A stretch of 64,000 bases of DNA from Sequoia sempervirens. Lineage: Eukaryota; Streptophyta; Pinopsida; Cupressales; Cupressaceae. The stretch spans positions 496,017,370 to 496,081,369 of the forward strand of contig VDFB02270651.1 of the NCBI GenBank assembly GCA_007258455.2, given 5' to 3'. The notes below the pieces were generated by a model that made no database searches, was not told the origin of the DNA, and was given only the letters and a program-made list of their open reading frames with translations. The translations under genes and the position numbers were made by a program. Below are positions 34,518-45,610 of the stretch, piece by piece (the stretch's first letter is position 1; each line of letters begins with the position of its first letter).

Positions 34518-35661
34518 GCTTCAATATTCCATTTGAGGTGTCTAAATATTCCTTGTGTCTATGGTGGTTGGTGCAAAGCATTTGGATGTCTTCGCCCTCA
34601 GCATACACCTGTTTGATCCACTCAATTTTGGATCCATTTTTTTGTAGCATTAGATTGAGGGAGTGGACAGCACAAGGTGTCCAAAAAATGTTTGGATACT
34701 TCTCCTCAACCAATAACCCAGCAGCCCTACAATTTTTGGCATTGTCGGTTATAACTTGCACAACATTTTGATGGCCCACTTCTTCAATAGCTTGGCAAAG
34801 GATGTTAGGAATAAATGGACCATCTTTCACTTGTCCTTCACAATCCACTACTCTCAAAAACATTGCCCCTTTAGGGGACACAGCAATAACATTGATCAAT
34901 GGGCGATTTTTTGCATCCTTCCATCCATCAGAAACGATGCTCACCCCTGTTTCGATCCATGAATCCCTTATGGGCTTCAAAGAGTCTGCTACATGTTTCA
35001 CCTCTTTCTCCAATAAGGTGCAACGCACCTTCTCAAAACCTAGGCCCTTATACCCCTTTGGAGCCTCATTAATAGATTTCACCATTTTTTGCCAATATGG
35101 TGAACGAACAACGTTGAATGCCAATCCATTGGCATAGAGACATCTTGCTATGTCTTGATCAGCAATCTCTCTTGCCTCATTCTGAAATGAAGCTTCCAAC
35201 GGTCCCTTGGATCTTTTATTTGATGTGGGCACGGTTTGCTCTTGAGGAATGTTCATAAATGGATGGCTATCTGCAGGTCGAATATAAGTAGCCGTAGGTG
35301 GTGTAGGGGGTTTCATGGCTCGAGATCCTTTCTTCAAAGGATGGCTTGTTTTAAGACTACTAACTTTTTTCTTTGATTTTTCTTGCTCAGCAATATATTT
35401 CAACACTATGTCATCCGGAAGGCCTTTGCCATCACCTTCTAGAGGTCCTGGACAAGCTTTGATGCCATTATCAGGGATTCTACACAAGTGGGCTTTCACT
35501 CGACTGTATGAGCTTGTATATTGAACTTTGCAATGACTACAAATCCAAATAAATACTCCACCACCTGGACATTGTTGAACCATTTCTACATATTTCCAAA
35601 GGGGAGAGGTTGCATTTATTTTGAAACGAGATTGGGCTGTGGTGTTAGAAGCGGATGCCAT
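34518..35661 (-). pseudogene. hAT transposase exon 1 (left copy)
   Basis: It starts at ATG 35659-35661, about 700 bp inside the 5' terminus. Residues ~20-75 form a BED-type zinc finger (C41, C44, H58, C70; WKYVEMVQ before it). DUF659/RNase H-like catalytic region follows: SDGWKDAKNRPLINVIAVS (first Asp), VVQVITDNAKNC (second Asp) and the hAT hallmark CAVHSLNLML. The donor GTAAG is at 34513-34517. The last ~30 codons differ strongly from the right-hand copy because the scrambled patch begins here. The protein would bind element ends in the nucleus and cut and paste the DNA. Confidence 0.85.
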
Positions 35662-36358
35662 TGTAATACCTAAGGCACAACATATTGAAATAATTTTGGT
35701 ATTGAAATTTCAAATTTGAAACTTAAAAACTTAAATTTAAAAGAATGAGAAGTAGAACAATCAACAATCAACAAAACAAAATAGTTTATTTGTTAAAAAA
35801 AATGTAGGAAAAAAATAAAAAAAACTTCAAAGAAACCTACCTCTTTTGATTCTTTGAACAAATCTTGCTCTATGATCTTCTTGGCAACGAACGGAGGCTT
35901 GCACGTGCTTAGGAATAGCACAACAATCAACTTTGACAAACCAATGATCAGCCTTCGAATCTATTCAAGCTTGTGCAAGCAAAAACGAAAGTTCAGCAAT
36001 GGAGGCAAGAAAACATGTTTTTCATTCACAAATTGTGAAATGAGAGTGTTTTTACCTATTTAGTGTCTTTGGAGGTCGAAATTAGGTTTACAATGAATAT
36101 TATATCATATAAGAAGTCAACATTCGGTCAAAAAATATTTAAAAACGTCTAAAAGCGGCTTTTATTTCGCTGGTACGTTTCCTTGAAAATTAAATTACGG
36201 ATTGATGGATATGCCAAGCGAATCACATTTGGTATCCCTGACGACAAATTTCTAACGAATCGCGGGCGAATTCTCATCGAATTTCGTGAAATGAACCAAT
36301 TTGAATCAGGGCAGATAAATTATCGTGTCAAGCAAATACTTCGCAGTCGGTAACTTAG

Positions 36359-37101
36359 GTACGATTGTTGAAGCTTGAGAACCAAAATATCTTGTATTCC
36401 AGACCGGTGGCTTAAATCTCCGATCCATTTACATTACTTCGAATTTTAACAAGTCGCCGAGTCTACCTTAATACCCGAGAGAAATGGTGATACAAACCTT
36501 ACCCGTGCTTAAAATTTCTCTAAGAACTGCAGGCGAAGATAAGTGCGCAGAACCGCGATGCGTTAACGGATATAGAACCCAAAAATGCCACATCTAGTTC
36601 CATAAGACCTCATTTACCTGAAAAGTGTGACTTTTCCCTCTTTAACATTTTAAACCATTCCTAGGGTATAATCACCATGATTTTATACTTTTCGACTTAA
36701 AATTCACTAAAGAAACCTAAATCCAAGAGCTTCTTGCCTTATGCTGAAGTAAGCCATGTTAGGTTTAGGCATGGGTCCCTATGCTACTTTAAGAAAAATG
36801 GAGTGTGTTGTGAGACCACACAACAGGTTGGTGCCTACAAAGTTTGTAAGAGAATTTTATATTTTTTGTCGTGGTTTTCACCCAAAAGGGTTTCCACGTA
36901 AATCTTGTGTTCTTATGTTCTTAATTGTGGAAGTTGTGTGATTGATATTATTGTGATTATTAATTTGAAAAAGAAGATCTCTTTATACTAATTCACCCCC
37001 GCCCCCCTCTCAGTATAAGCGTGTGCTCATCATAATGCACTTGGCCTTTTCCCAAACAACAATGTCCAAGTTCCCATGGTTTTCTACAAGAAAAGCATAA
37101 T
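36359..37101. repeat. Spacer containing a plus-strand LTR remnant
   Basis: No gene is seen. About 36840-37020 has the layout typical of the 3' end of some Copia LTRs: a GGTTTTCACCC block, GGGTTTCCACGTAAATCTTGTG, then a CACCCCCGCCCCCC block followed by CTCTCAGTATAAG. Element B's LTR has a similar order. Start and end cannot be defined. Confidence 0.35.
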
Positions 37102-38712
37102 TGTAATGACCACCCCTGATTGTTTTGAAATCACTGTATGCTGATTGGATAGTTTTGCTGATGTATTCTGTTTGTCTTGTTTTCATGTGTTTGCATCATA
37201 ACAAAAAGTGCATAGGAAATAAAGCATAAACAGAAAATGCATTGAAAAAAGCTTTCTTTTCAAAATGATTCATAACAACTCATAGTAGTATTGAAGACCA
37301 TCACATTTCAGACTTAAAAGAATATAATTTTCAGACCTGATACAAGAGTTACAAACCTGATTATAATCAAATTAAGTCCATTCCTTGATCATACAATGAG
37401 CAGCAAATGCATGCAGCTCCTCAAGAAGACTCAAAATGCATAAGCTAACAAACTCCAACACTCCCCTTCATTTTGGCCAACAATCAACTGAGTTTTAGAC
37501 TCCATTAACACGCTGTTGCAATCACCTGAAGTTGCTGTTCTGAGGAGGCAGACTGAAAGAGGCAAACCCACAAAATGGGATGGTTCCCTAGGAGTGACGT
37601 CCAGCTCCAATAAATCAAATCTCCACCAAAAATGACAAATAAATACTCAAAATGAAGCACCCCGCAGTGAGTAGTCTTTAGGAACAATGCCCAGAACGAG
37701 TTTCCAATCACCAACTGAGTAATGAGCGAGTTAGTACTTCCAGCCACTGTAAAATGGATTTCCAAAATTCTGGAAATGAATATCAGACCTCTGTAAATGC
37801 GTTTTTAACACCTCTAATCATCACCCAAAAGAAGCAAATCAACAAGCACACCAAAATCTTCAAACCCACATCAAAACACTAAAAAAAATCTTCATTATTC
37901 AACCCCAAAAAGATGAAAATCAAGAACTATGTAAGCACAAAGGTGATCCCTAAAGTAGAACCACTCCAACTAGCTAGGGTAGATCTCTCACCACCGAAAT
38001 CAGTGCTAGAAATGAGGGTTTTCGTCCTCAATCAGCTGCAATCGAAATCTGGAATCATTCCAGCAAAGTTTCCTTAAGTTGCCAAAATATCCATCTCACA
38101 AAATGAGAGCTTCAAATGAATAAATAGAGAAAAGGGGAGAAATTAGGGCAACATCATTTTGAATTCACTTTTCCCTCCAAAACCCCACACCCCCTTCATG
38201 AGACTTTTTATTTTATTTTATTCAAAATACCTCCTTTGGGTGTCTATGCTCATAAGGAAACTATTTCGCTTTTGTTGCCTTCTAAAACAACATTAAGTCA
38301 TTACATTAGGCTCCAAGGTACTTTTTACATGACCTCCTGACCCCTTCACTTAAGTTAAAGAAACTTTATTAAAATAACTTGAGTGAGAAATACAAATAAT
38401 AATTAAATCAAACCTTAGCCATGCCAACGCCCAAACTGGAAATAGACACTGCTGAAGTAGCCTTGGCCAGGACCAGTTACTGAAAATAGACTTACTATTT
38501 ATAGCAACTGCTAAAAATAGTAAATACTCCAAATCACCAAACTGGCACAAAACATTAGAGTTCACCTGACAACTGCCACACACTACCCAAACAGGAAATG
38601 CTGCACTACACTGCTGCCAGGACCAGTTGCTAAATATAGTACTTACTAAAAATAGTAAGTTAGTCAAAACCAAACTAGCCCAAATAAGGACACCAAAAAT
38701 GGGGACATTACA
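37102..38712 (-). repeat. Solo LTR (1,611 bp) with target duplication
   Basis: It begins TGTAATG and ends CATTACA, a perfect 7-bp inverted terminus, and is flanked by ATAAT on both sides (37097-37101 and 38713-38717). The minus-strand start TGTAATGTCCCC matches the LTR-like start at 28948, which suggests minus orientation. A segment around CCAGGACCAGTTRCT is duplicated inside (38467 and 38619, about 152 bp apart). No PBS, purine tract or coding sequence is visible, so a solo LTR fits better than a complete element. Confidence 0.75.
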
Positions 38713-38717
38713 ATAAT

Positions 38718-39399
38718 TTGTTTCAATGCAATTCATTTTGATTACATCATCAAAATTACTTTGGTGGTAACACCTTTTGTTGAGTAATTTGAAAAAACTT
38801 ATTCTTAGCTACGAAAGTTTCTAAATTCAGCCTACGATTTCCTCCTTTAGATATGAGCAGAATTTCAATTGAACCACCATATGACCCAAAAGGAAAATCT
38901 CTACTAAAACATTAGACACAATCAAATATTTTCAATTTCAACCACAACCTGGAGTTTTAGACTGCAAGGGTTTTCTTAAACATGAAAGACTAACTTTCGT
39001 GAACAAAACCCTAGAGAGCACACCATGAACATGACAAAGAGTGCAAACATTGCATCTATACTCAAAGATAATGAAATGGTTCTAAACATGAGAGGAACCC
39101 AAATAAAAAACTAGACACCTAATTTTTACAAATGAACCCTCAAAATAAAGTGTGGCCAACACATAGTCCACATGATTTGAGTGGGGCCTTATTGGAGGAA
39201 CTAATGTAAAATACAGAGGTGATAACAGCAGATCAAAATGAATTTGGCATGAAAAGGGCTGTATTAATTTGTCTAATAGGGAGACATAAGGGAACCACAT
39301 ACTGATCAACTTTCTAGTGGCTAATTGGTGCTATTAAAGTCCATAGATGCCCCTCACGAAATAAAAAATGCAAAGACATTGTGCAATATGTTGGAGGGG
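38718..39399. other. Spacer, no feature recognised
   Basis: There is nothing coding or repetitive that I can identify. Confidence 0.4.
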
Positions 39400-40970
39400 G
39401 TGATCATGGAAATGAGTGCCATGAAGGTCATCCAAATTTTGACTGAAAATGCAGCAGCATATAACAAGGAGATATGTTGAGAAGAGCTATCCCACCAGTC
39501 TTTGGAGTCACTGCACTGCCCATTGACTTGATCTCCTACTTTAGGACATACACAAAATTTGACAGATGAAAATCATGATTGAAGAAGCTAAAAACATTTC
39601 AAAATACATCTGCAATCATACTTTAATTTGATAAGAGAGAAACTCAAGGAAAAGAGTTTGTGCAATTGGGTATCACATGATTCGCCCAAATTTCATCACA
39701 TTGCAGCCTCACTAATGTCTCTTAAGCAAATGTTTATGAGCACTCAGTTATTTAAGTGTCTATATTCCATGAAGGTCGAAGGGTAAAGCATTGTGAAGCC
39801 TGTTTTTTATGACATGTTTGTCAAGAGCACCAACAAGACCATCAAGGTAGCTTTAAGTTTAAATTTAATGACTACAAACTTCCAAAGTAATCAATTCCAG
39901 TACTTTGTAAGATTGTAAAAATTACAAATTTTGTGTTCTGAGATTTACAAATTACTTTTTATTTGTTACCATCCAATTTTTTATTGATTTTAATTTTAAA
40001 AAGCCATACCTTTTTGTTTTCAACGACATAACCTTTGAATATAGTTTTATGCTTAGTGGATGAAGAAAAAACCCAATGGATTATCTACACGAGGCCATGG
40101 ACAAGGCCAAGGAAGCCATCCAACATTATTACATGTAAAATAAAGGAAACTACAAAATCATTTGTCATATAACTGGTCGGAGGTGGAACAAAGAACTCCG
40201 CCAACAAATGCATGCAATGGCTTATTACTTGAACCACGACTTTTTTTTCTCTAATTCTTTTGAGGTTGATGAGTAGTTTATGGATGGTGTCATCACATAT
40301 ATAGACAGGTCGATGCATGATGAAAATTTTTAGAGACAATTCTTGATGATTTGTAGATTTACAAGGGTTCAAAAGGGAGACTCTTTCTTCACCTCTATAC
40401 ATTCAAAGAAGAATGAACCAACAACCCAGCAAATACGTAAGAAAAAAATCGATTCCTACAATCATAGTCTCATAAATATCAAATTTCCTTAATAAATGCA
40501 ACTATAGTTTACTTAAACAGTTATAAATTTCCTCTTTGCAAATTTGTGGTTGGAAAATTGCGGTGCAAAAACACCAAATCTTCAAAGCCTAGCCATTTGT
40601 ATTTTGTCATAGCTTTGTGATGCTTCTAGGTGTGAGCACAATTGGACCATTCACACATAGAAGAACAGAAAATTAATACAAAGTGCCTTAATGACCTTGT
40701 TTTTGTGCAATATAATCTTCATCTTTGTATTTAAAAAGTCGAGATGAAGAAGATTAATGATGCAATTGACTTGGATGACATTGATACATATTCTCATTGG
40801 ATTTGCTAAAATGTGAAGCCCGTGTTTATCGAAGAGACCATTAATTTGGAGAGGGAAGCAGCGGAAGGGGAAGTAGCAATAGAAGCATAGGCACAAGTGG
40901 AAGCAGCAGTAGGGGATGGATAAGATGATGACATGCTTGGGGATGAGTTCTCTCATAAGGAAGACTTATT
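39400..40970 (+). pseudogene. Dead hAT transposase gene (second family)
   Basis: Plus-strand fragments in changing frames follow the hAT/DUF659 order. VIQILTENAAAYNKE is near 39425 (the 'V-T-D-N' region). The text near 39590-39760 resembles the 'N-H-x6-L-REK..GKELV...R.A...L.SL...K.MF.S' block. MDYLHEAMDKAKEAIQHYY is near 40078, GNYKIICHITGRRWNKELRQ with MAYYLNHDFFFSN near 40140-40260, and LNDLVFVQYNLHL near 40690 (dimerisation region). Stops and frameshifts are frequent. The terminal repeats were not identified. It is clearly diverged from the hAT at 32.9-36.4 kb. Confidence 0.7.
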
Positions 40971-41823
40971 ACAATTTATGAATTATTGTGTGCACTGTTA
41001 TTGTTTCTGCTTTCTCTAAATTCAATTTTATATGCTTAAAACAATATTTTGCATGATACTTCAATTTATGGATTTATATATTTTTCAGATCTGTCTAAGT
41101 TTTTGCTGAGTTCAATTAATTATGATATCAATGCTCCTTGTCTTTTTTAATATTTTTCATACTTTTATGGCGGTTGGGGTCAAGTTACATGTGTAGCACA
41201 GGAAATTTCTGTTACATTCTGCATAAGAAAGATATGGGACTTTAGTGTTCCAGGTTCTTGAGGCTTTTACAGTACCCCTCAAACAAAAATCTTTTAGGTT
41301 ATTGTCATAAGGATAGAAAAACAATTAAAGCCCACATAGAACTAATCCACATGTAAACTTATTGAATGAAAAGCAACTTAAAAAAAAGGAGAGTGGTACT
41401 CAAATTCATCTATGCAATCAAACAAGTCACGACAAGAACAATGTTACTGAAATGGCGATTTAATCACGATTTTTTTAATTAATTGCAATGTTGCTGGTAT
41501 GACTCTTCTTCACAAGAACCATTGAAAATATGTGATTCTCAGAAATTGTGATTTATCGACTTTGCAGTACTTTCCTTGTTTTCAATTAGAGGAAAGCAAT
41601 ATCAAAAACTGTTTTCCAAAAGCTGAGATTTTTCTAGTGTCCAACTTTTCCCAACTAACGTCTTGGGCCATGTAGGTTGATGTTTCTGCGATATCTATAA
41701 TATTGCTAAAAGCCAACGATTTAAAAAAAACACACACACAATCGCAGCAGCTGTTGAAGAGTTTCTCTGTAATAGGGTATCCTTGATACGTAAAAGTATA
41801 AAAATAGGAAGGAATGTGGAAAC
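40971..41823. other. Spacer, no feature recognised
   Basis: If the kinase exon at 41824-42060 belonged to a whole gene, its intron and later exons should lie here. I see no further FGGY motifs; a short frame at about 41600-41690 has no recognisable match. Confidence 0.4.
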
Positions 41824-42060
41824 CCACATGGGCGATGGAGATGGAGGTTGATGAGGAGCAAAGGCAGAAGACATGACTCCACCCGAACTAGAAATGAGGG
41901 CAGCCTTCGTCCCACCAGTGCCCACGTCGAGCGCCAGCACATATCCTTGTGCATTTTTCATTGTTGCGTACGTCCTGCTGATTCTCGTTCTGCATGATAA
42001 GAATTGGAATGGACCGAGTCTTTGCTGCCATTTCCATTTGGAGATAACCACAGAATCCAT
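41824..42060 (-). CDS. FGGY-type carbohydrate kinase, first exon only
   Basis: From ATG 42058-42060 the 79-codon frame has a basic, Ser/Thr-containing leader (~35 residues, possible transit peptide). YVLALDVGTGGTKAALI follows, then a serine-rich SSSGG turn and AFAPHQ. This is the N-terminal phosphate-binding (ATPase) strand-loop-strand of FGGY sugar kinases, which phosphorylate pentoses, glycerol and related substrates. The frame reaches PMW followed by G|GT (donor at 41822-41823), consistent with a phase-0 first intron. No other exon is visible within the next several kb, so this is an orphan exon, a long-intron gene, or a captured fragment. The substrate cannot be inferred. Confidence 0.5.
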
Positions 42061-42650
42061 AGCCTTCAACAAGCTTGGCAGTCAATATATCACGGTTTCG
42101 GCAACCCACCTCATACAATCCTTACGCTTATTTGAATTGTATAAATCATCTCTGTTTTTCTTTTGAACTCATGAATGGATTTTAAATGGAGGGGAGCTTC
42201 CTCTTGAGATTTTTTAGGAGTATTTTACAAAAAAATGTTGAGATTTTTTTTTGTAGTATTGTAAAGTTCTTGGTCTCATGGATTTAATAGGGAGTTGGCT
42301 AACTCCTAGACAAAAAGCACCTATGTACATACAAAAACGCATGAAAACATACATAATAACATACATGGAAACATACATAACATGACGAGATGTAGTGCGG
42401 GGCCTGCCAGACGGGGGATAAAAGTGACAAAACCGGCAGACAAGACCAAACGTCCAGGAAAAGTAGGTAGGAGTTAACGGCACCGTCAGGTCAGTTTTCC
42501 CACCTTGTGTCGGTCGATAAAACTGGGTCCCTTGGCGTGCCCATGAAGTTTCGCTTTCAAAGCTTTTTTCTGGCGCGGGAAAATTAGAGGTGAATTGACG
42601 AGTGTGTTTTTGGTTTGGAGAAAGAAGTGTGAAAACACGATGAGTTTCCA
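42061..42650. other. Region upstream of the kinase exon
   Basis: It holds a CATA/ACAT-rich microsatellite at about 42328-42385. A 174-codon minus-strand frame over it is partly the translation of that microsatellite and is not supported as a gene. Promoter motifs could not be assigned. Confidence 0.35.
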
Positions 42651-42654
42651 GTCT

Positions 42655-42803
42655 GCACATTGAAAGCTGAAGGTTGGAGTACACGTGGAGTTGGAGGAGA
42701 AAACCGACCAAAACGAGGTGATTTTTTACAATCTGCATGTTGTAAGCTAAAGTTTGGAGTGCACATGAAGGAGTTGGAGGAGAAATCCGACCAAATCAAG
42801 GTG
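42655..42803. repeat. Direct duplication of about 68 bp, period about 80 bp
   Basis: Segments at 42655-42721 and 42735-42803 share GTAAGCT-like, GGAGTRCACRTG, GAGTTGGAGGAGAAA and CCGACCAAA text. Related short phrases recur near 46810 and 47165. It marks the left edge of the repeat-rich domain. Confidence 0.65.
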
Positions 42804-42840
42804 AGGGGTGCTAACCAATTCAATTGCAAAGGGTTTTACA

Positions 42841-45300
42841 ACACCTTGTAGTTTGTAATTTGGGAAACACAATGTGGGATTTCAATTATTTGAATCTCCT
42901 TGTTTAAATGTATGAATGTCTTCAAAATCACACCTTCCATTGTTGTGTTTAAATTTTGGATGATTGAAAAAAAAAGTGCACAAAATAATTGTATTTTGGA
43001 AAACACAATGTAGGTCTTCAGTTATTTGAATCTCCTTATTTAAATGTAAAGGGTTGCCTCACAGTGGGTTGCTTGCTTCTTCACACCTAGAGTTTTGCAA
43101 CATGGAGTTTTACAAGATAGTATGAATGTCCTGAAAATCACACATTCCATTGTTGTGTTTAAATTTTGCATGATTGAAAAACAAAGTGCACAAATAATTA
43201 TAATTTGAAAAACACAATGTTGGTTTTTAGTTATTTGAATCTCCTTGTTTAAATGTAGAGGGTTGTCTCATGGTGGGTTACTTGTTTCTTAACACCTACG
43301 ATTTTGCAACATGGAATGTTACAAAATAGTATGAATATCTTCAAAATCACACATTCCATTGTTGTGTTTAAATTTTGCATGATTGAAAAAAAAAAAAGTG
43401 CACAAAATAATTGTAATTTGGAAAACACAATGTTGGTTTTCAATTATTTGAATCTCCTTGTTTAGTATGAGGGTTCTCATGGTGGAGTTACTTGTTTCTG
43501 CTTAACACCTCTACGGTGATTTTTGTATGGAATGTTACAAAATAGTATGATATCTTCAAAATCACACATTCCATTGTTGTGTTTTTAAATTTTGCATAGT
43601 TAAAAAAAAAGTGCACAAAATAATTGTAATTTGGAAAACACAATGTTGGTTTTCAACTATTTGAATCTCCTTGTTTAAATGTAAAGGGTTTTCTCATGGT
43701 GGGTTGCTTGCTTCTTAACACCTACGGTTTTGCAACAACATGGAATGTTACAAAACAATATGAATGTCTTCAAAATCACACATTCCATTGTTGTGTTTAA
43801 ATTTCACATGATTGAAAAAAAAAGTGCACAAAATAATTGTAATTTGGAAAACACAATGGTGGTTTTCAGTTATTTGAAACTCCTTGTTTAAATGTAAAGG
43901 GTTGTCTCACGGTAGGTTGTTTATTTCTTAACACCTACGGTTTTGCAACATGGAATGTTACAAAACAATATGAATGTCTTCAAAATCACACATTCCATTG
44001 TTGAGTTTTAAATTTGCATGAGTGAAAAAGAAAAAGAAAAAGTGCACAAAATAATTGTAATTTGGAAAACACAATGGTGGGTTTCAATTATTTGAATCTC
44101 CTTGTTTAAATGTAAAGGGTTGTCTCATGGTGGGTTGCTTGCTTCTTAACACCTATGGTTTTGCAACATGAAATGTTACAAAACAGTATGAATGTCTTCA
44201 AAATCACACATTCCATTATTGTGTTTAAATTTCGCATGATTGAAAAAAAAGAATGCACAAAAATAATTGTAATTTGGAAAACACAATGAGTAGTTTCTAT
44301 TGAGTTATTTGAATCTCCTTGTTTAAATGTAAAGGGTTGTCTCACGGTGGGTTGCTTGCTTCTTAACACCTATGAGATTGTTGCAGCATGGAGACTCATT
44401 ACACACAAAGCGATTATGAATGTCTTCAAAATCACACATTTCATTATTTGTGTTTTTAAATTTCACATGTGAAAAAAAGTTAACAAAATAATTGAATTTT
44501 GGAAGCTCTGGTGTGGGTTTAAGTTATTTGAATCTCCTTATTTACAAAATGTAAGGAGTTGTCTCTGATGGAATTTGCTTGTTTTAACACCTCTGAGTTT
44601 TATAACCTGGAATGTGTTACACAAAATAGTATGAATGTCTTCAAAATCACATTTCATTATTGTGTTTAGAATTTTGCATAAGTTGAAAAAAAAAGTGCAT
44701 AAAATAATTGTAATTTGGAAAACACAATGGTGGTTTTCAGTTATTTGAATCTCCTTGTTCAAATGTAAAGGGTTGTCTCATGGTGGGTTTCTTGCTTCTT
44801 AACACCTACAGTGTTGCAACATGGAATGTTACAAAATAGTATGAATGTCTTCAAAATCACATTCCATTGTTGTGTTTAAATTTCGCATAATTGGAAGAAA
44901 AAAATGCACAAAATAATTGTAATTTGGAAAACACAATGGTGGTTTTTAGTTATATGAATCTACTTGTTTAAATGTAAAGGGTTGTCTCACGGTGGGTTGC
45001 TTGCTTCTTAACACCTATGATGTTGCAACATGGAATGTTACAAAACAATATGAATGTCTTCAAAATCACACATTCCATTGTTGTATTTAAATTTCACATG
45101 ATTGAAAGAAAAAAATGCACAAAATAATTGTAATTTGAAAAACACAATGGTGGTTTTCAGTTATATGAATCTCCTTGTTTAAATGTAAAGGTTTGTCTCA
45201 TGGTGGGTTGCTTTCTTATTAACACCTATGGTGTTGCAACATTGAATGTTACAAAATAGTATGAATGTCTTCAAAATCACACATTCCATTGTTGTGTTTA
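42841..45300. repeat. Tandem array of about 212-bp units, about 11 copies
   Basis: The phrase TGAATCTCCTTGTTTAAATG and its variants recur near 42893, 43031, 43238, 43450, 43664, 43877, 44095, 44311, 44534, 44748, 44960 and 45170. Spacings are 207-223 bp, except the first (138 bp, lacking ~75 bp). Each unit also has AACACCTAYGGTTTTGCAACATGGAATGTTAC, shown here only as a landmark split at about 20-base segments, plus CTTCAAAATCACA, an A-run of 7-12 and GTGCACAAAATAATTG. No coding frame persists across units. Units around 43440-43600 and 44370-44640 are unusually irregular. Confidence 0.9.
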
Positions 45301-45610
45301 TTTTTTCAACTTCCGATCTTTTATATTGCACTTGTGTGTTAACACCATTAATTAAACTCCTTTTATTTTGATGATAAATTTTTTTGTTTAATCTTTTAAT
45401 TTCTTTTCCAAGTGGTTAATTGTAGTGTTTATGTTGTTTTACTTCGGTTTCAACAGTTCCAACTATTGCTTTTGCATTTGCAAGTTGACCAGTCACACAT
45501 TTTTGCTCATCCCCATTGTTGTTACCTATTATCAACCCCCTTGGTATTCCTTTTCATGAGCTTCTACCTTCTATTTCATATCTTTTATTTGTAGCTTTGG
45601 AGTAGTTGCT
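45301..45610. other. Spacer between the 212-bp array and the coiled-coil relic
   Basis: It is T-rich. A 60-codon plus-strand frame at 45412-45594 has no motif. Nothing can be assigned. Confidence 0.4.

Larger units (their letters stand above)
32893..36358 (-). mobile_element. hAT transposon (about 3.47 kb), left-hand copy
   Basis: The termini CTAAGTTACCGA at 32893 and the inverted TCGGTAACTTAG ending at 36358 enclose a three-exon hAT transposase gene on the minus strand. Both ends are extended by AC/GT into a 14-bp perfect inverted repeat. No 8-bp target duplication is present (GAAATTAC versus GTACGATT). The left flank is Copia B while the right flank is unrelated, so a rearrangement followed insertion. 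Subterminal GGTACGGGTAC-type repeats lie at 32925-32990. Confidence 0.75.

Noticed and set aside
42214..42738. 174-codon open frame on the minus strand
   Set aside because: Part of it is translation of a CATA-type microsatellite and the rest shows no domain. It overlaps the region upstream of the kinase exon and the start of a repeat.
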